NCBI RefSeq assembly: GCF_024721015.1
Contig: NZ_JANAIF010000029.1
Location: 1-50,131 of the forward strand
DNA: 50,131 nt
Direction: 5' to 3'
Source: Xenorhabdus bovienii
Lineage (GTDB): Bacteria; Pseudomonadota; Gammaproteobacteria; Enterobacterales; Enterobacteriaceae
Each line of letters opens with the position of its first letter. The stretch's first letter is position 1. Both the position numbers and the translations under genes were made by a program. The notes under the pieces were generated by a model. The model worked only from the letters and a program-made list of their open reading frames with translations. It was not told the origin of the DNA and made no database searches. Below are positions 1-12,705 of the stretch, one piece after another.

Positions 1-81
1 ATGGACGAAGGTCTGCGTTTCGCCATCCGTGAAGGTGGCCGTACTGTAGGTGCTGGTGTTGTTGCTAAAGTGATTGCATAA
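1..81 (+). CDS. tuf: Elongation factor Tu, C-terminal end (partial)
   Basis: The first 26 codons of the window read as the extreme C-terminus of EF-Tu, containing the conserved stretch GLRFAIREGGRTVGAGVV, and end at a TAA stop. EF-Tu delivers aminoacyl-tRNA to the ribosome as a GTPase; this piece belongs to its third beta-barrel domain. The 5' part lies outside the window, so the ATG at base 1 is an internal methionine, not a start. Because secE follows, this is the copy corresponding to E. coli tufB. Confidence 0.95.
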   Translation: MDEGLRFAIREGGRTVGAGVVAKVIA

Positions 82-103
82 TTTTTTTATGTGTTCATTC
101 TGG

Positions 104-128
104 AAGGGCATCGACAGATGCCCTTTTT
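104..128 (+). terminator. Rho-independent terminator of tuf
   Basis: An 8-bp stem (AAGGGCAT paired with ATGCCCTT), a 6-nt loop and a run of five T residues begin 22 bases after the tuf stop. This is the typical shape of an intrinsic terminator and separates tuf from secE-nusG. Confidence 0.88.
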
Positions 129-144
129 ATACGTTGTCTTAAGA

Positions 145-227
145 AGAACCTATCTCATCAATAGTTGTCTGATAATGAGTGGATCATTACTCAATGGTTG
201 TAGCGAATTATTGGTGAGATAGGCTCT
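145..227. repeat. 83-bp inverted-repeat element (MITE-like) between tuf and secE
   Basis: Two 18-base arms, at 145-162 and 210-227, are reverse complements with two mismatches; the outer end reads AGAGCCTATCTCA on the right side. The roughly 47 bases between them hold a smaller inverted repeat (TGAGT/ACTCA). There is no coding capacity. The shape fits a miniature inverted-repeat element or a large stem-loop RNA. The rest of the 308-base tuf-secE gap (228-389) presumably holds the secE-nusG promoter, but I could not pick out convincing -35/-10 boxes. Confidence 0.6.
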
Positions 228-389
228 GATACAACGGATGGGCTTTGTTATCATGCAGATACGAAAAGTCCTACTGAATTATGGTGCCAAGTCAGATACA
301 ATTACAATTATCTTTGGGTTCGGTCTGATTTGTTTTGCTCTTGCGAGGCAAGCTGGCTATCTATTTACATCATAGTTACAGGTTGGTTT

Positions 390-773
390 ATGAGTGCGAA
401 TAGCAATGCTCAAGAAAGCAGGCGTGGTCTTGATATAGCAAAATGGTTACTGGTGGCAGTGCTGCTAGTAGTTGCTATTGTGGGTAATTATTATTACCGG
501 GAGTATAACCTGGCTCTGCGCGCGATAGCCGTCGTTGCTATTGTTGCTCTTGCAGGAGCAGTTGCATTCTGGACTGCGAAAGGTAAAGCCACATTAGCAT
601 TTGCCCGTGAAGCCCGCGTTGAAATGCGTAAAGTCATTTGGCCAACTCGCCAAGAAGCTCTGCACACAACATTGATTGTTGCAGCGGTGACAGCTGTCAT
701 GTCCCTGATTTTGTGGGGGCTGGATGGTATACTGGTGCGTTTAGTTTCATTTATTACAGGCCTGAGGTTTTAA
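390..773 (+). CDS. secE: Preprotein translocase subunit SecE
   Basis: SecE is the small integral inner-membrane subunit of the SecYEG channel, which moves unfolded proteins across or into the membrane. The 127-residue product equals the E. coli length, with hydrophobic segments near residues 18-37, 42-62 and 93-115 (three-TM enterobacterial form). The conserved cytoplasmic block [17 protein letters not shown] lies between the second and third segments. The open frame extends 20 codons upstream, but the start at 390 gives MSANSNAQ, the family N-terminus, preceded by a GG-rich ribosome site. nusG starts 3 bases after the stop, so the two are co-transcribed. Confidence 0.96.
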   Translation: MSANSNAQESRRGLDIAKWLLVAVLLVVAIVGNYYYREYNLALRAIAVVAIVALAGAVAFWTAKGKATLAFAREARVEMRKVIWPTRQEALHTTLIVAAVTAVMSLILWGLDGILVRLVSFITGLRF

Positions 774-776
774 AAA

Positions 777-1322
777 ATGTCTGAATCCCCAAAAAAGCGT
801 TGGTATGTCATACAGGCATTTTCTGGGTTCGAAGGTCGTGTTGCTCAATCTCTGCGTGAACATATCAAATTAGATGGTATGGAAGATTCTTTCGGCGAAG
901 TCATGGTGCCGACAGAAGAAGTTGTTGAGATCCGCAGTGGCCAACGCCGTAAGAGCGAGCGCAAATTCTTCCCAGGTTATGTCTTGGTACAAATGGTAAT
1001 GAACGATGCAACTTGGCATCTGGTTCGTAGTGTACCGCGCGTAATGGGTTTTATCGGTGGTACATCTGACCGTCCGGCTCCTATCAGTGATAAAGAAGTC
1101 GATGCTATTATGGATCGTCTTCAGCAGGTTGGTGATAAACCACGGCCAAAAACCTTGTTCGAGCCAGGCGAAATGGTTCGTGTCAGCGATGGTCCGTTTG
1201 CAGATTTCAATGGTGTAGTGGAAGAAGTCGATTACGAGAAGAGCCGCTTGAAAGTTTCGGTTTCTATCTTTGGCCGTGCTACGCCAGTCGAGTTGGATTT
1301 CAGTCAGGTAGAGAAAGCCTAA
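777..1322 (+). CDS. nusG: Transcription termination/antitermination factor NusG
   Basis: NusG binds the RNA polymerase clamp through its N-terminal NGN domain and contacts Rho or ribosomal protein S10 through its C-terminal KOW domain. It tunes elongation, Rho termination and rRNA antitermination. At 181 residues it is full length. The N-terminus [18 protein letters not shown] and the linker/KOW region ([23 protein letters not shown], residues about 128-150) are recognisable. It lies directly downstream of secE with a 3-base gap, the standard secE-nusG operon, and is followed by an intrinsic terminator. Confidence 0.97.
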   Translation: MSESPKKRWYVIQAFSGFEGRVAQSLREHIKLDGMEDSFGEVMVPTEEVVEIRSGQRRKSERKFFPGYVLVQMVMNDATWHLVRSVPRVMGFIGGTSDRPAPISDKEVDAIMDRLQQVGDKPRPKTLFEPGEMVRVSDGPFADFNGVVEEVDYEKSRLKVSVSIFGRATPVELDFSQVEKA

Positions 1323-1352
1323 TCTGATGCTTAATTGAGCAATCTGGCTTGC

Positions 1353-1395
1353 AAAGGGTGTGAAATTATCATACAATTTCGCGCCTTTTATTTTT
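1353..1395 (+). terminator. Intrinsic terminator after nusG
   Basis: A long stem pairs AAAGGGTGTGAAATT with AATTTCGCGCCTTTT through G-U pairs, around a short ATCATAC loop, and ends in a T-rich tract at 1386-1395. It closes the secE-nusG transcript. The remaining 95 bases before rplK should contain the L11 operon promoter, which I cannot define precisely. Confidence 0.75.
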
Positions 1396-1490
1396 AAGTA
1401 TTGTTTTTAGTGGCCTGGTCTTTTAGACGGGCCTGAATCGTTAGGGGAGCCTCTTTTTGAGGCGATAATACCCATATAGAGGAAATATAG

Positions 1491-2624
<1,134 letters not shown>

Positions 2625-2764
2625 TTTAGGCTGAAAGTGAATAACGCTTTACCTTAGCGTTGGATTTGTCTAAAATCTGGCGCTTAAAATTTGCCTTATA
2701 TTGTATATAACAACTAATATAAGTCGTTATATAAAATCTATATTAGGTAGAAAACAGTTTTCGG

Positions 2765-2884
2765 TTGGAGCTTGGCCTAATCCAAGCCCCGTCCAAGACC
2801 GCAGGCGTAAGTGATTACTTAATATCCTGCGTAGACGGTGACAGAGCCAAATGAAATTTATTTTCTGGATTCTGCTCACCGTGT
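2765..2884 (+). promoter_or_regulatory. L10 leader (autoregulatory mRNA element of rplJL)
   Basis: In the 338-base rplA-rplJ gap the RNA contains GGAGCTTGGCC..., then CCAAGACCGCAGG and CCTGCGTAGACGGTGACAG. These are the paired segments that form the kink-turn and L10(L7/L12) binding site known from E. coli and the Rfam L10 leader family. Binding of excess L10-L12 complex blocks rplJ translation. Upstream, 2695-2723 holds a perfect 8-bp inverted repeat (CTTATATT/AATATAAG) in an AT-rich stretch. The rplJ ribosome site (CAGGAGC) lies just before 2963. Confidence 0.87.
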
Positions 2885-2962
2885 TTCAGCGCTCAGGCAC
2901 GCTTGGTGCTTTGAGTGAAGTGAGTCCCGGGTTTTCCCGGTTAATCCAGGAGCAAGAAGCTA

Positions 2963-3460
2963 ATGGCACTAAATCTTCAAGACAAACAAGCGATTGTTGC
3001 TGAAGTCAGCGAAGTAGCCAAAGGCGCGCTGTCTGCGGTTGTTGCGGATTCTCGCGGCGTTACCGTAGGTAAAATGACTGAACTGCGTAAAGCAGGTCGC
3101 GAAGCTGGCGTTTACATGCGTGTTGTTCGTAACACCTTGATGCGTCGTGCTGTTGAAGGTACGGATTATGAGTGCCTGAAAGAAGCGTTTGTTGGTCCAA
3201 CCTTGATTGCTTTCTCTAGCGAACATCCGGGCGCAGCTGCTCGTCTGTTCAAAGAATTCGCGAAAGCGAACCCAGCATTCGAGATTAAAGCAGCAGCCTT
3301 TGAAGGTGAGTTTATTTCAGGTGAAAATATCGATCGCCTGGCAACACTCCCAACTTACGAAGAAGCAATCGCACGCCTGATGGCAACCATGAAAGAAGCC
3401 TCTGCAGGCAAACTGGTTCGCACTCTGGCTGCGCTACGCGATCAGAAAGAAGCTGCTTAA
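2963..3460 (+). CDS. rplJ: 50S ribosomal protein L10
   Basis: L10 anchors the L7/L12 dimers to 23S rRNA, forming the stalk that recruits translation factors. As the L10-L12 complex it represses its own mRNA. The product is 165 residues, the E. coli length, with the N-terminal RNA-binding part ([20 protein letters not shown]) and the C-terminal helix (residues about 135-160) that carries L12 dimers. It is preceded by the L10 leader and a CAGGAGCAAG ribosome site, and followed by rplL after 63 bases. Confidence 0.97.
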   Translation: MALNLQDKQAIVAEVSEVAKGALSAVVADSRGVTVGKMTELRKAGREAGVYMRVVRNTLMRRAVEGTDYECLKEAFVGPTLIAFSSEHPGAAARLFKEFAKANPAFEIKAAAFEGEFISGENIDRLATLPTYEEAIARLMATMKEASAGKLVRTLAALRDQKEAA

Positions 3461-3523
3461 TAGCCTATTTCCTTCGTTGCTTTTTAACGTATAAACTTTT
3501 TCTGAATTTTAGGAACACTTGTT

Positions 3524-3889
3524 ATGTCTATCACTAAAGAACAAATTCTGGACGCAGTTGCAGAAATGTCTGTAATGGACGTTGTTGAACTGATCACTAT
3601 GATGGAAGAAAAATTCGGCGTTTCTGCTGCTGCAGCTGTAGCTGTTGTTGGCGGTGCTGCTGAAGCCGTTGAAGAAAAAACTGAATTCGACGTAATTCTG
3701 TCTAGTATTGGTGCTAACAAAGTTGCTGTAATCAAAGCAGTACGTGGCGCAACTGGTCTGGGTCTGAAAGAAGCTAAAGACCTGGTTGAAAGCGCACCAG
3801 CTGCTCTGAAAGAAGGCATCAGCAAAGACGACGCTGAAGCTCTGAAAAAATCTCTGGAAGAAGCTGGTGCTTCTGTTGAGATCAAGTAA
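3524..3889 (+). CDS. rplL: 50S ribosomal protein L7/L12
   Basis: L7/L12 is the multicopy acidic stalk protein that recruits and activates EF-Tu, EF-G and other GTPase factors. The 121-residue product has the dimerising N-terminal helix pair (residues 1-33), an Ala-rich hinge around residues 34-50 ([15 protein letters not shown]) and the factor-binding C-terminal domain with [12 protein letters not shown]. It is the second gene of the rplJL unit. Read-through past the attenuator at 3929 feeds rpoBC. Confidence 0.97.
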   Translation: MSITKEQILDAVAEMSVMDVVELITMMEEKFGVSAAAAVAVVGGAAEAVEEKTEFDVILSSIGANKVAVIKAVRGATGLGLKEAKDLVESAPAALKEGISKDDAEALKKSLEEAGASVEIK

Positions 3890-3928
3890 GATCAGTTTTA
3901 AGTTCGCAGCCTGACTTTAAAGGCTGAT

Positions 3929-3958
3929 GGCTGGCGATTTTTAATCGCCAGCCTTTTT
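3929..3958 (+). terminator. rplL-rpoB attenuator (partial terminator)
   Basis: A perfect 10-bp stem (GGCTGGCGAT/ATCGCCAGCC), a 6-nt loop and five T residues lie 40 bases after rplL. In E. coli a terminator at this position lets only a fraction of transcripts continue into rpoBC, which sets the ribosomal-protein to polymerase ratio. The rest of the 337-base gap up to rpoB holds no gene; in E. coli it includes an RNase III processing site, which I cannot confirm here. Confidence 0.85.
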
Positions 3959-4226
3959 GCGCTGTAGGGAGTTAGTAGCATTTCACACTGTTTGGCTGCT
4001 AATCAACCCAAAATACCCTTTCCTATTGACGACTTAATATACTGCGTTCTCAGCTACGATCCACTCGGGTAGCTCGGTAGTCAGGTAGCGCAATGAAATG
4101 ATTTAAGAGTAATAGCAATGAGTATTACGGAAAATATTCTATTTTCTGTTCGAATAAATAGTGTTGCAGAGTGCTGTCCTAAAGGGCGGGCAGAGTGGGT
4201 CACTGATCAGCGAGCTGAGGAACCCT

Positions 4227-7200
4227 ATGGTTTACTCCTATACCGAGAAAAAACGTATTCGTAAGGATTTTGGTAAACGTCCACAAGTTTTGGATATTCC
4301 ATATCTCCTTTCTATCCAACTTGACTCGTTCCAGAAGTTTATCGAGCAAGATCCTGAAGGCCAAAATGGACTGGAAGCGGCCTTCCGTTCTGTGTTCCCA
4401 ATTCAGAGTTACAGCGGCAATTCCGAGCTGCAATATGTAAGCTACCGTCTTGGTGAACCTGTTTTTGATGTGCAAGAGTGTCAGATCCGTGGTGTGACTT
4501 ATTCCGCACCGCTGCGCGTTAAACTGCGTCTGGTGATCTATGAGCGCGAAGCGCCAGAAGGCACAGTCAAAGACATTAAAGAACAAGAAGTCTACATGGG
4601 TGAAATTCCACTCATGACTGATAACGGGACTTTCGTTATCAACGGTACTGAGCGTGTTATCGTATCTCAGTTGCATCGTAGCCCAGGCGTTTTCTTTGAC
4701 AGCGATAAGGGTAAAACCCATTCATCCGGTAAGGTACTGTATAATGCACGTATCATCCCTTACCGTGGTTCATGGCTGGATTTCGAATTCGATCCTAAAG
4801 ATAACTTGTTTGTGCGTATCGACCGCCGTCGTAAACTGCCGGCTTCGATTATTCTGCGTGCAATGAATTATAGTACTGAAGACATTCTGAACCTGTTCTT
4901 CAACAAAACGGTCTTCGAAATTCGCGATAACAAATTGCAGATGACTCTGGTTCCGGAACGTCTGCGTGGTGAAACGGCTTCATTTGATATTGAAGCAAAC
5001 GGCAAGCTTTATGTTGAAAAAAGCCGTCGTATCACCGCACGTCATATTCGCCAGTTAGAAAAAGATCAGATAGACCGTATTGAGGTTCCTGTCGAATATA
5101 TCGCGGGTAAAGTCGTCGCAAAAGATTACATCGACCAGAACACTGGTGAAATCATCTGTGCAGCTAACATGGAGCTCTCTCTGGATCTGCTGGCGCGTCT
5201 GAGCCAGTCTGGTCACAAAACCATCGAGACTCTGTTTACCAACGATCTGGATCACGGTGCATACATCTCCGAAACTCTGCGTGTTGACCCAACCAATGAT
5301 CGCCTGAGCGCGCTGGTTGAAATTTACCGCATGATGCGTCCGGGTGAGCCACCAACACGTGAAGCCGCAGAAAATCTGTTTGAGAACCTGTTCTTCTCTG
5401 AAGACCGCTATGATCTGTCTGCGGTTGGCCGCATGAAGTTCAACCGTTCTCTGGATCGCACAGAAATTGAAGGTTCCGGTATCCTGAGCAAAGAAGACAT
5501 CACTGATGTGATGAAGAAGCTCATCGATATTCGTAACGGTAAAGGTGAAGTGGACGATATCGACCACTTGGGTAACCGTCGTATCCGTTCTGTCGGCGAA
5601 ATGGCGGAAAACCAGTTCCGCGTTGGCTTAGTTCGTGTAGAACGTGCTGTGAAAGAGCGTCTGTCACTGGGCGATCTGGATACCCTGATGCCACAGGACA
5701 TGATCAACGCCAAACCAATTTCTGCTGCGGTGAAAGAGTTCTTTGGTTCCAGCCAGTTGTCCCAGTTTATGGATCAGAACAACCCGCTGTCCGAAATCAC
5801 TCACAAACGTCGTATCTCTGCATTGGGCCCAGGCGGTCTGACCCGTGAGCGTGCAGGCTTCGAAGTACGTGACGTACACCCAACCCATTACGGTCGTGTA
5901 TGTCCTATCGAAACGCCTGAAGGTCCAAACATCGGTCTGATTAACTCATTGTCCGTTTATGCTCGTACCAATGAGTATGGTTTCCTTGAAACCCCTTACC
6001 GTTTGGTACGTGACGGCGTAGTAACCGATGAAATTCATTATCTGTCTGCTATCGAAGAAGGTAACTACGTCATTGCACAGGCTAACACCGTGCTGGATGA
6101 AGAAGGCCACTTCGTAGAAGATCTGGTGACTTGCCGTCATTATGATGAATCCAGCTTGTTCAACCGTGATCAGGTTCAGTATATGGACGTTTCGACACAG
6201 CAGATCGTGTCCGTCGGTGCTTCCTTGATCCCATTCCTTGAACACGATGACGCCAACCGTGCATTGATGGGTGCGAACATGCAACGTCAGGCAGTTCCGA
6301 CTCTGCGTGCTGACAAGCCGCTGGTTGGTACAGGCATGGAGCGTGCAGTTGCCGTTGACTCTGGTGTAACTTCAGTCGCCAAGCGTGGTGGTGTGATTCA
6401 GTACGTAGATGCATCCCGTATCGTTATTAAAGTTAACGAAGACGAAATGTACGCGGGTGAAGCTGGCATCGATATCTATAACCTGACCAAATACACGCGT
6501 TCCAACCAGAACACCTGTATCAACCAGATGCCATGTGTTTCTCTGGGTGAATTGGTAGAACGTGGTGATGTACTGGCTGACGGCCCATCCACTGACTTGG
6601 GTGAACTGGCGCTGGGTCAGAACATGCGCGTGGCGTTCATGCCATGGAATGGTTATAACTTCGAGGACTCCATTCTCGTATCTGAGCGTGTTGTTCAGGA
6701 AGACCGTTTCACTACTATTCACATTCAGGAACTGGCTTGTGTGTCTCGTGACACCAAACTGGGGTCTGAAGAGATCACTGCTGACATCCCTAACGTGGGC
6801 GAAGCTGCACTGTCTAAACTGGACGAATCCGGCATCGTTTACATTGGCGCGGAAGTGAAAGGTGGCGATATTCTGGTTGGTAAAGTGACACCGAAAGGTG
6901 AAACCCAATTAACGCCAGAAGAAAAACTGTTGCGTGCGATCTTCGGTGAGAAAGCATCTGACGTTAAAGACTCTTCACTGCGTGTGCCAAACGGTGTTGC
7001 CGGTACTATTATCGACGTGCAGGTCTTTACCCGTGATGGCGTAGAAAAAGACAAGCGTGCGTTGGAAATCGAAGAAATGCAGTTGCGTCAGGCGAAAAAA
7101 GACCTGACAGAAGAACTGCGTATCTTCGAAGCTGGTCTGTTTGCCCGTATTCACTCCGTACTGGTTGCCGGTGGAATTGAAGCGGAAAAATTAAGCAAAC

Positions 7201-8255
7201 TGCCGCGCGAGCGCTGGTTAGAGCTGGGTCTGGCTGATGAAGAAAAACAGAATCAGTTGGAACAGCTGGCAGAACAGTATGACGAACTGAAAACTGAGTT
7301 CGAGAAAAAACTGGATGCTAAACGCCGTAAGATCACTCAGGGCGATGATCTGGCACCGGGTGTGCTGAAAATCGTTAAAGTGTATCTGGCTGTTAAACGC
7401 CAGATCCAGCCTGGTGACAAGATGGCAGGTCGCCATGGTAACAAGGGTGTTATTTCTAAGATCAACCCGATCGAAGATATGCCTTACGATGAAAACGGAA
7501 CACCTGTAGACATCGTATTGAACCCGCTGGGTGTACCATCACGTATGAACATCGGTCAGATTCTGGAAACTCACTTGGGTATGGCGGCTAAAGGCATTGG
7601 TGACAAGATCAATGCAATGCTGAAACAGCAGCAGGAAGTTGCCAAACTGCGTGAATTCATCCAGAAAGCCTATGATCTTGGTGACGATACCCGTCAGACA
7701 GTTGACCTGAATACTTTCACTGATGAAGAAGTTCTGCGTCTGGCTGAAAACCTGAAAAAAGGTATGCCAATTGCAACACCAGTCTTCGACGGTGCGAAAG
7801 AGACTGAAATCAAAGAGCTGTTGAAACTGGCTGGCCTGCCGACGTCCGGTCAGATCACACTGTTTGACGGCCGCACTGGTGAGCAGTTCGAGCGTCAGGT
7901 AACCGTGGGTTACATGTACATGCTGAAACTGAACCACTTGGTTGATGACAAAATGCATGCCCGTTCTACCGGTTCTTACAGCTTGGTTACTCAGCAGCCG
8001 CTGGGTGGTAAAGCACAGTTCGGTGGTCAGCGCTTCGGTGAGATGGAAGTGTGGGCATTGGAAGCATACGGTGCCGCGTACACCCTGCAAGAAATGCTCA
8101 CAGTCAAGTCCGACGATGTTAACGGTCGTACCAAGATGTATAAAAACATTGTTGATGGTAACCACCAGATGGAACCAGGCATGCCGGAATCTTTCAACGT
8201 ATTGCTGAAAGAGATCCGTTCGTTGGGTATCAACATCGAGCTGGAAGACGAATAA
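4227..8255 (+). CDS. rpoB: DNA-directed RNA polymerase subunit beta
   Basis: This is the beta subunit of RNA polymerase, forming one pincer and much of the active centre. The product is 1342 residues, the E. coli length, starting [16 protein letters not shown]. The frame is open 22 codons further upstream, but GAGG 6 bases before the ATG at 4227 fixes the start. The rifampicin-binding cluster reads [18 protein letters not shown] followed by [13 protein letters not shown], with the wild-type Asp, His and Ser of susceptible enzymes. The C-terminal part includes [14 protein letters not shown]. rpoC follows after 130 bases. Confidence 0.98.
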   Translation: MVYSYTEKKRIRKDFGKRPQVLDIPYLLSIQLDSFQKFIEQDPEGQNGLEAAFRSVFPIQSYSGNSELQYVSYRLGEPVFDVQECQIRGVTYSAPLRVKLRLVIYEREAPEGTVKDIKEQEVYMGEIPLMTDNGTFVINGTERVIVSQLHRSPGVFFDSDKGKTHSSGKVLYNARIIPYRGSWLDFEFDPKDNLFVRIDRRRKLPASIILRAMNYSTEDILNLFFNKTVFEIRDNKLQMTLVPERLRGETASFDIEANGKLYVEKSRRITARHIRQLEKDQIDRIEVPVEYIAGKVVAKDYIDQNTGEIICAANMELSLDLLARLSQSGHKTIETLFTNDLDHGAYISETLRVDPTNDRLSALVEIYRMMRPGEPPTREAAENLFENLFFSEDRYDLSAVGRMKFNRSLDRTEIEGSGILSKEDITDVMKKLIDIRNGKGEVDDIDHLGNRRIRSVGEMAENQFRVGLVRVERAVKERLSLGDLDTLMPQDMINAKPISAAVKEFFGSSQLSQFMDQNNPLSEITHKRRISALGPGGLTRERAGFEVRDVHPTHYGRVCPIETPEGPNIGLINSLSVYARTNEYGFLETPYRLVRDGVVTDEIHYLSAIEEGNYVIAQANTVLDEEGHFVEDLVTCRHYDESSLFNRDQVQYMDVSTQQIVSVGASLIPFLEHDDANRALMGANMQRQAVPTLRADKPLVGTGMERAVAVDSGVTSVAKRGGVIQYVDASRIVIKVNEDEMYAGEAGIDIYNLTKYTRSNQNTCINQMPCVSLGELVERGDVLADGPSTDLGELALGQNMRVAFMPWNGYNFEDSILVSERVVQEDRFTTIHIQELACVSRDTKLGSEEITADIPNVGEAALSKLDESGIVYIGAEVKGGDILVGKVTPKGETQLTPEEKLLRAIFGEKASDVKDSSLRVPNGVAGTIIDVQVFTRDGVEKDKRALEIEEMQLRQAKKDLTEELRIFEAGLFARIHSVLVAGGIEAEKLSKLPRERWLELGLADEEKQNQLEQLAEQYDELKTEFEKKLDAKRRKITQGDDLAPGVLKIVKVYLAVKRQIQPGDKMAGRHGNKGVISKINPIEDMPYDENGTPVDIVLNPLGVPSRMNIGQILETHLGMAAKGIGDKINAMLKQQQEVAKLREFIQKAYDLGDDTRQTVDLNTFTDEEVLRLAENLKKGMPIATPVFDGAKETEIKELLKLAGLPTSGQITLFDGRTGEQFERQVTVGYMYMLKLNHLVDDKMHARSTGSYSLVTQQPLGGKAQFGGQRFGEMEVWALEAYGAAYTLQEMLTVKSDDVNGRTKMYKNIVDGNHQMEPGMPESFNVLLKEIRSLGINIELEDE

Positions 8256-8385
8256 ATCGTTTTCCCGCTGGTACTGTCCGGTATGAATATGCCGGGCAGT
8301 TTACCAGCCAGTGGTTACACTGAGCATAGGGGGGAGTGGCATGGGCCACTCACCTAACAGGTCTAACTCCGACAGGAGCTATTTC

Positions 8386-11300
8386 GTGAAAGACTTATTG
8401 AAGTTTCTGAAAGCGCAAACTAAGACCGAAGAGTTTGATGCGATCAAAATTGCTCTGGCCTCTCCAGATATGATCCGTTCGTGGTCATTCGGGGAAGTAA
8501 AAAAGCCGGAAACCATTAACTACCGTACGTTCAAGCCTGAACGTGACGGTCTTTTCTGCGCACGTATTTTCGGGCCAGTAAAAGATTACGAATGCTTGTG
8601 TGGTAAATACAAGCGTTTGAAACACCGTGGTGTGATTTGTGAGAAGTGTGGCGTCGAAGTGACCCAGACTAAAGTTCGTCGTGACCGTATGGGTCATATC
8701 GAGCTGGCATCTCCAACCGCTCATATCTGGTTCCTGAAATCTCTGCCATCCCGCATCGGTTTGCTGCTGGATATGCCACTGCGAGACATTGAACGCGTAC
8801 TGTACTTCGAATCCTATGTGGTTGTTGAAGGCGGCATGACCAGCCTTGAGCGTGCGCAGATCCTGACAGAAGAACAGTATCTGGATGCATTGGAAGAGTT
8901 CGGTGATGAATTTGATGCAAAAATGGGCGCAGAAGCGATCCAGGCTTTGCTGAAAAATCTCGATCTGGAAAACGAATGTGAGACCTTGCGTGAAGAGTTG
9001 AACGAAACTAACTCTGAAACTAAGCGCAAGAAGCTGACCAAGCGTATTAAACTGTTGGAAGCATTCATTCAGTCTGGCAACAAGCCAGAGTGGATGGTTC
9101 TGACCGTTCTGCCAGTTCTGCCACCGGATTTGCGTCCATTGGTTCCTCTGGATGGCGGCCGTTTCGCAACTTCAGACTTGAACGATCTGTATCGTCGCGT
9201 TATTAACCGTAACAACCGTCTGAAACGCCTGCTGGATCTGGCTGCGCCAGACATCATCGTACGTAACGAAAAACGTATGTTGCAGGAAGCGGTTGATGCG
9301 CTGCTGGATAACGGCCGTCGCGGTCGTGCGATCACCGGTTCTAACAAGCGTCCTCTGAAATCCTTGGCAGACATGATCAAGGGTAAACAAGGTCGTTTCC
9401 GTCAGAACCTGCTGGGTAAACGTGTTGACTACTCAGGCCGTTCTGTAATTACCGTAGGGCCATACCTGCGTCTGCATCAGTGTGGTCTTCCTAAGAAGAT
9501 GGCATTGGAGCTGTTCAAGCCATTCATCTACGGCAAGCTGGAACTGCGTGGTCTGGCGACGACTATCAAAGCCGCCAAGAAAATGGTTGAGCGTGAAGAA
9601 GCGGTCGTATGGGATATCCTTGATGAAGTGATCCGTGAACACCCAGTTCTGCTGAACCGTGCACCGACCCTTCACCGTTTGGGTATCCAGGCATTTGAGC
9701 CAGTTCTGATCGAAGGTAAGGCAATCCAGTTGCACCCATTGGTGTGTGCGGCCTATAACGCCGACTTCGATGGTGACCAGATGGCTGTTCACGTACCGCT
9801 GACGCTGGAAGCCCAGTTAGAAGCGCGCGCGCTGATGATGTCTACCAACAACATCCTGTCTCCAGCGAGCGGTGAGCCAATCATCGTTCCCTCTCAGGAC
9901 GTTGTATTGGGTCTGTACTACATGACTCGTGACTGTGTTAACGCCAAAGGCGAAGGCATGGTTTTGACCGGTCCTAAAGAAGCTGAACGCGTTTATCGCG
10001 CCGGTCTGGCTTCTCTGCACGCCCGTGTCAAAGTTCGTATCACTGAAGAAGTGAGAGATGGCGAAGGCAATGTCACCACCAATACGGGTCTGGTGGATAC
10101 CACCGTCGGTCGTGCCATCCTGTGGATGATTGTACCGCGTGGCCTGCCTTACTCGCTGATTAACCAGGCGTTGGGCAAAAAAGCTATCTCTAAGATGCTG
10201 AACACCTGTTACCGCATTCTGGGCTTGAAACCAACCGTTATCTTAGCTGACCAGACCATGTATACCGGTTTTGCTTACGCTGCCCGTTCAGGGGTATCCG
10301 TAGGTATTGATGACATGGTTATTCCTGAGAAGAAAGAAGGCATCATTGCAGAAGCGGAAGCGGAAGTGGCCGAAATTCAGGAACAGTTCCAGTCAGGTCT
10401 GGTAACCGCGGGCGAACGCTATAACAAAGTTATCGATATCTGGGCTGCGGCAAACGAACGTGTTGCCAAGGCGATGATGGAAAACCTGTCTACTGAAACT
10501 GTTATTAACCGTGATGGCGAAGAAGAACAGCAAGTTTCTTTCAATAGCATCTTTATGATGGCTGACTCCGGTGCTCGTGGTTCTGCCGCTCAGATCCGTC
10601 AGTTGGCGGGTATGCGTGGCCTGATGGCAACACCAGATGGTTCCATCATCGAAACCCCAATCACCGCGAACTTCCGTGAAGGTCTGAACGTACTGCAGTA
10701 CTTCATCTCAACCCACGGTGCTCGTAAAGGTTTGGCGGATACCGCATTGAAAACGGCGAACTCCGGTTACCTGACTCGTCGTCTGGTTGACGTTGCCCAA
10801 GACTTGGTCGTGACTGAAGATGACTGTGGTACTCACAACGGTATCTTGATGACTCCGGTTATCGAAGGTGGTGATGTTAAAGAGCCATTGCGTGAGCGTG
10901 TACTGGGTCGTGTGACGGCTGAAGATGTCCTGAAACCAGGTACAGCGGATATTTTGGTTTCACGTAATACCCTGCTGAATGAAAAATGGTGTGATCTGTT
11001 AGAAGAAAGCTCCGTTGACAGCGTGAAAGTACGCTCCGTAGTAAGCTGTGAGACAGACTTCGGCGTCTGTGCAAACTGTTACGGCCGTGACCTTGCCCGT
11101 GGTCATATCATCAACAAAGGTGAAGCAGTTGGTGTTATCGCGGCACAGTCAATCGGTGAACCAGGTACACAGTTGACGATGCGTACGTTCCACATCGGTG
11201 GTGCGGCATCTCGTGCGGCAGCAGAATCCAGCATTCAGGTACGTAACAAAGGTCATCTGAAGCTGTTCAACGCGAAATACGTCACTAACTCAGCAGGCAA

Positions 11301-12612
11301 ACTGGTTATTACTTCTCGTAATACAGAACTGCGTCTGATTGATGATTTCGGCCGTACCAAAGAGAGCTACAAAGTCCCTTACGGCTCGGTACTGTCGAAA
11401 GGTGATGGCGAGACAGTGACCGGCGGCGAAACCGTTGCGAACTGGGATCCACACATCATGCCAGTCGTGAGTGAAGTATCCGGTATCATCCAGTTCTATG
11501 ACATGGTTGATGGCCAGACCATTACTCGTCAGACGGACGAATTGACCGGTCTGTCATCACTGGTGGTTCTGGACAGTGCAGAACGTACAGGTAGCGGTAA
11601 AGACCTGCGTCCGGCACTGAAAATTGTTGACGCTCAGGGTAAGGATGTTCTGATCTCAGGTACTGATATGCCTGCTCAGTACTTCCTGCCGGGTAAAGCG
11701 ATTGTTCAGCTGGAAGATGGCATATCTATTTCTGCGGGTGATACGCTGGCGCGTATTCCTCAGGAATCTGGCGGTACTAAAGATATCACCGGTGGTCTGC
11801 CACGTGTTGCGGATCTGTTCGAAGCACGTCGCCCGAAAGAGCCCGCTATTCTGGCAGAAATCAGCGGTATTGTTTCCTTCGGTAAAGAAACCAAAGGTAA
11901 ACGTCGTCTGGTAATCAGCCCATTGGATGGCAGTGATGCTTACGAAGAGATGATCCCTAAATGGCGTCAGCTCAACGTATTCGAAGGTGAAGTTGCTGAA
12001 CGTGGTGACGTGATCTCCGATGGCCCAGAATCTCCACACGACATTCTGCGTCTGCGTGGCGTTCACGCGGTTGCCCGTTACATCACCAACGAAGTACAGG
12101 AAGTTTACCGTCTGCAAGGCGTTAAGATTAACGATAAACACATTGAAGTTATCGTTCGTCAGATGCTGCGTAAAGTGACTATCGCGAGTGTGGGTAGTTC
12201 TGAGTTCCTCGAAGGCGAGCAGGTTGAATACGCGCGTGTTAAAGTCGCGAACCGTAAGCTGGAGCTTGATGGCAAATTAGCGGCTACCTTCCATCGTGAC
12301 CTATTGGGTATTACCAAGGCATCACTGGCAACAGAATCCTTCATCTCTGCGGCGTCGTTCCAGGAAACAACGCGCGTACTGACTGAAGCCGCTGTTGCAG
12401 GTAAACGTGATGAATTGCGTGGCCTGAAAGAGAACGTCATTGTTGGTCGTCTGATCCCTGCGGGTACAGGTTATGCGTACCATCAGGAGCGCATCCGCCG
12501 TCGTCACGCAAACGAAGTGGTTGAAGCGCCACAAGTCAGTGTTGACGAAGCGACTGCAAACCTTGCTGAATTGTTGAATGCAGGTTTCGGTAGCAGCAGC
12601 GATAAACAGTAG
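8386..12612 (+). CDS. rpoC: DNA-directed RNA polymerase subunit beta'
   Basis: This is the beta' subunit, carrying the catalytic magnesium site. The chosen start is GTG at 8386, giving [18 protein letters not shown], preceded by a GACAGGAGC ribosome site. The product is 1408 residues, one more than E. coli. Visible motifs are the N-terminal zinc site ([19 protein letters not shown], about residues 70-88), the active-site NADFDGDQM and the second zinc cluster around [15 protein letters not shown]. It is the last gene of the rplJL-rpoBC unit and is followed by two hairpins. Confidence 0.98.
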   Translation: MKDLLKFLKAQTKTEEFDAIKIALASPDMIRSWSFGEVKKPETINYRTFKPERDGLFCARIFGPVKDYECLCGKYKRLKHRGVICEKCGVEVTQTKVRRDRMGHIELASPTAHIWFLKSLPSRIGLLLDMPLRDIERVLYFESYVVVEGGMTSLERAQILTEEQYLDALEEFGDEFDAKMGAEAIQALLKNLDLENECETLREELNETNSETKRKKLTKRIKLLEAFIQSGNKPEWMVLTVLPVLPPDLRPLVPLDGGRFATSDLNDLYRRVINRNNRLKRLLDLAAPDIIVRNEKRMLQEAVDALLDNGRRGRAITGSNKRPLKSLADMIKGKQGRFRQNLLGKRVDYSGRSVITVGPYLRLHQCGLPKKMALELFKPFIYGKLELRGLATTIKAAKKMVEREEAVVWDILDEVIREHPVLLNRAPTLHRLGIQAFEPVLIEGKAIQLHPLVCAAYNADFDGDQMAVHVPLTLEAQLEARALMMSTNNILSPASGEPIIVPSQDVVLGLYYMTRDCVNAKGEGMVLTGPKEAERVYRAGLASLHARVKVRITEEVRDGEGNVTTNTGLVDTTVGRAILWMIVPRGLPYSLINQALGKKAISKMLNTCYRILGLKPTVILADQTMYTGFAYAARSGVSVGIDDMVIPEKKEGIIAEAEAEVAEIQEQFQSGLVTAGERYNKVIDIWAAANERVAKAMMENLSTETVINRDGEEEQQVSFNSIFMMADSGARGSAAQIRQLAGMRGLMATPDGSIIETPITANFREGLNVLQYFISTHGARKGLADTALKTANSGYLTRRLVDVAQDLVVTEDDCGTHNGILMTPVIEGGDVKEPLRERVLGRVTAEDVLKPGTADILVSRNTLLNEKWCDLLEESSVDSVKVRSVVSCETDFGVCANCYGRDLARGHIINKGEAVGVIAAQSIGEPGTQLTMRTFHIGGAASRAAAESSIQVRNKGHLKLFNAKYVTNSAGKLVITSRNTELRLIDDFGRTKESYKVPYGSVLSKGDGETVTGGETVANWDPHIMPVVSEVSGIIQFYDMVDGQTITRQTDELTGLSSLVVLDSAERTGSGKDLRPALKIVDAQGKDVLISGTDMPAQYFLPGKAIVQLEDGISISAGDTLARIPQESGGTKDITGGLPRVADLFEARRPKEPAILAEISGIVSFGKETKGKRRLVISPLDGSDAYEEMIPKWRQLNVFEGEVAERGDVISDGPESPHDILRLRGVHAVARYITNEVQEVYRLQGVKINDKHIEVIVRQMLRKVTIASVGSSEFLEGEQVEYARVKVANRKLELDGKLAATFHRDLLGITKASLATESFISAASFQETTRVLTEAAVAGKRDELRGLKENVIVGRLIPAGTGYAYHQERIRRRHANEVVEAPQVSVDEATANLAELLNAGFGSSSDKQ

Positions 12613-12619
12613 TATTATG

Positions 12620-12644
12620 GTGTATAGAATCATCTTCTATACAC
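12620..12644 (+). other. Stem-loop just after rpoC
   Basis: A perfect 10-bp stem (GTGTATAGAA/TTCTATACAC) with a 5-nt loop starts 8 bases after the rpoC stop and lacks a T-run. It precedes the true terminator and may protect the 3' end of the transcript. Confidence 0.6.
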
Positions 12645-12658
12645 ATCGCTAATCATAA

Positions 12659-12688
12659 AATGCCCTCTCTTGGTGGAGGGCATTTTTT
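12659..12688 (+). terminator. Intrinsic terminator of rpoBC
   Basis: A 9-bp stem (AATGCCCTC/GAGGGCATT) with a short loop runs into a T tract. It ends 18 bases before the chosen start of the next gene. Confidence 0.88.
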
Positions 12689-12705
12689 ATTGGATGGAAA
12701 ATAAA

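Noticed and set aside
82..389. tRNA gene between tuf and secE
   Set aside because: The long inverted repeat suggested it, but there is no cloverleaf, T-loop GTTCGA or CCA end; it is a MITE-like repeat.
870..1376. Long minus-strand open frame under nusG (and similar frames opposite rpoB, rpoC, purH)
   Set aside because: Antisense shadows of well-known genes, with atypical composition and no ribosome sites.
5760..5880. Rifampicin-resistance substitutions in rpoB
   Set aside because: The cluster residues I could compare match the susceptible E. coli sequence, including the Asp, His and Ser most often changed.
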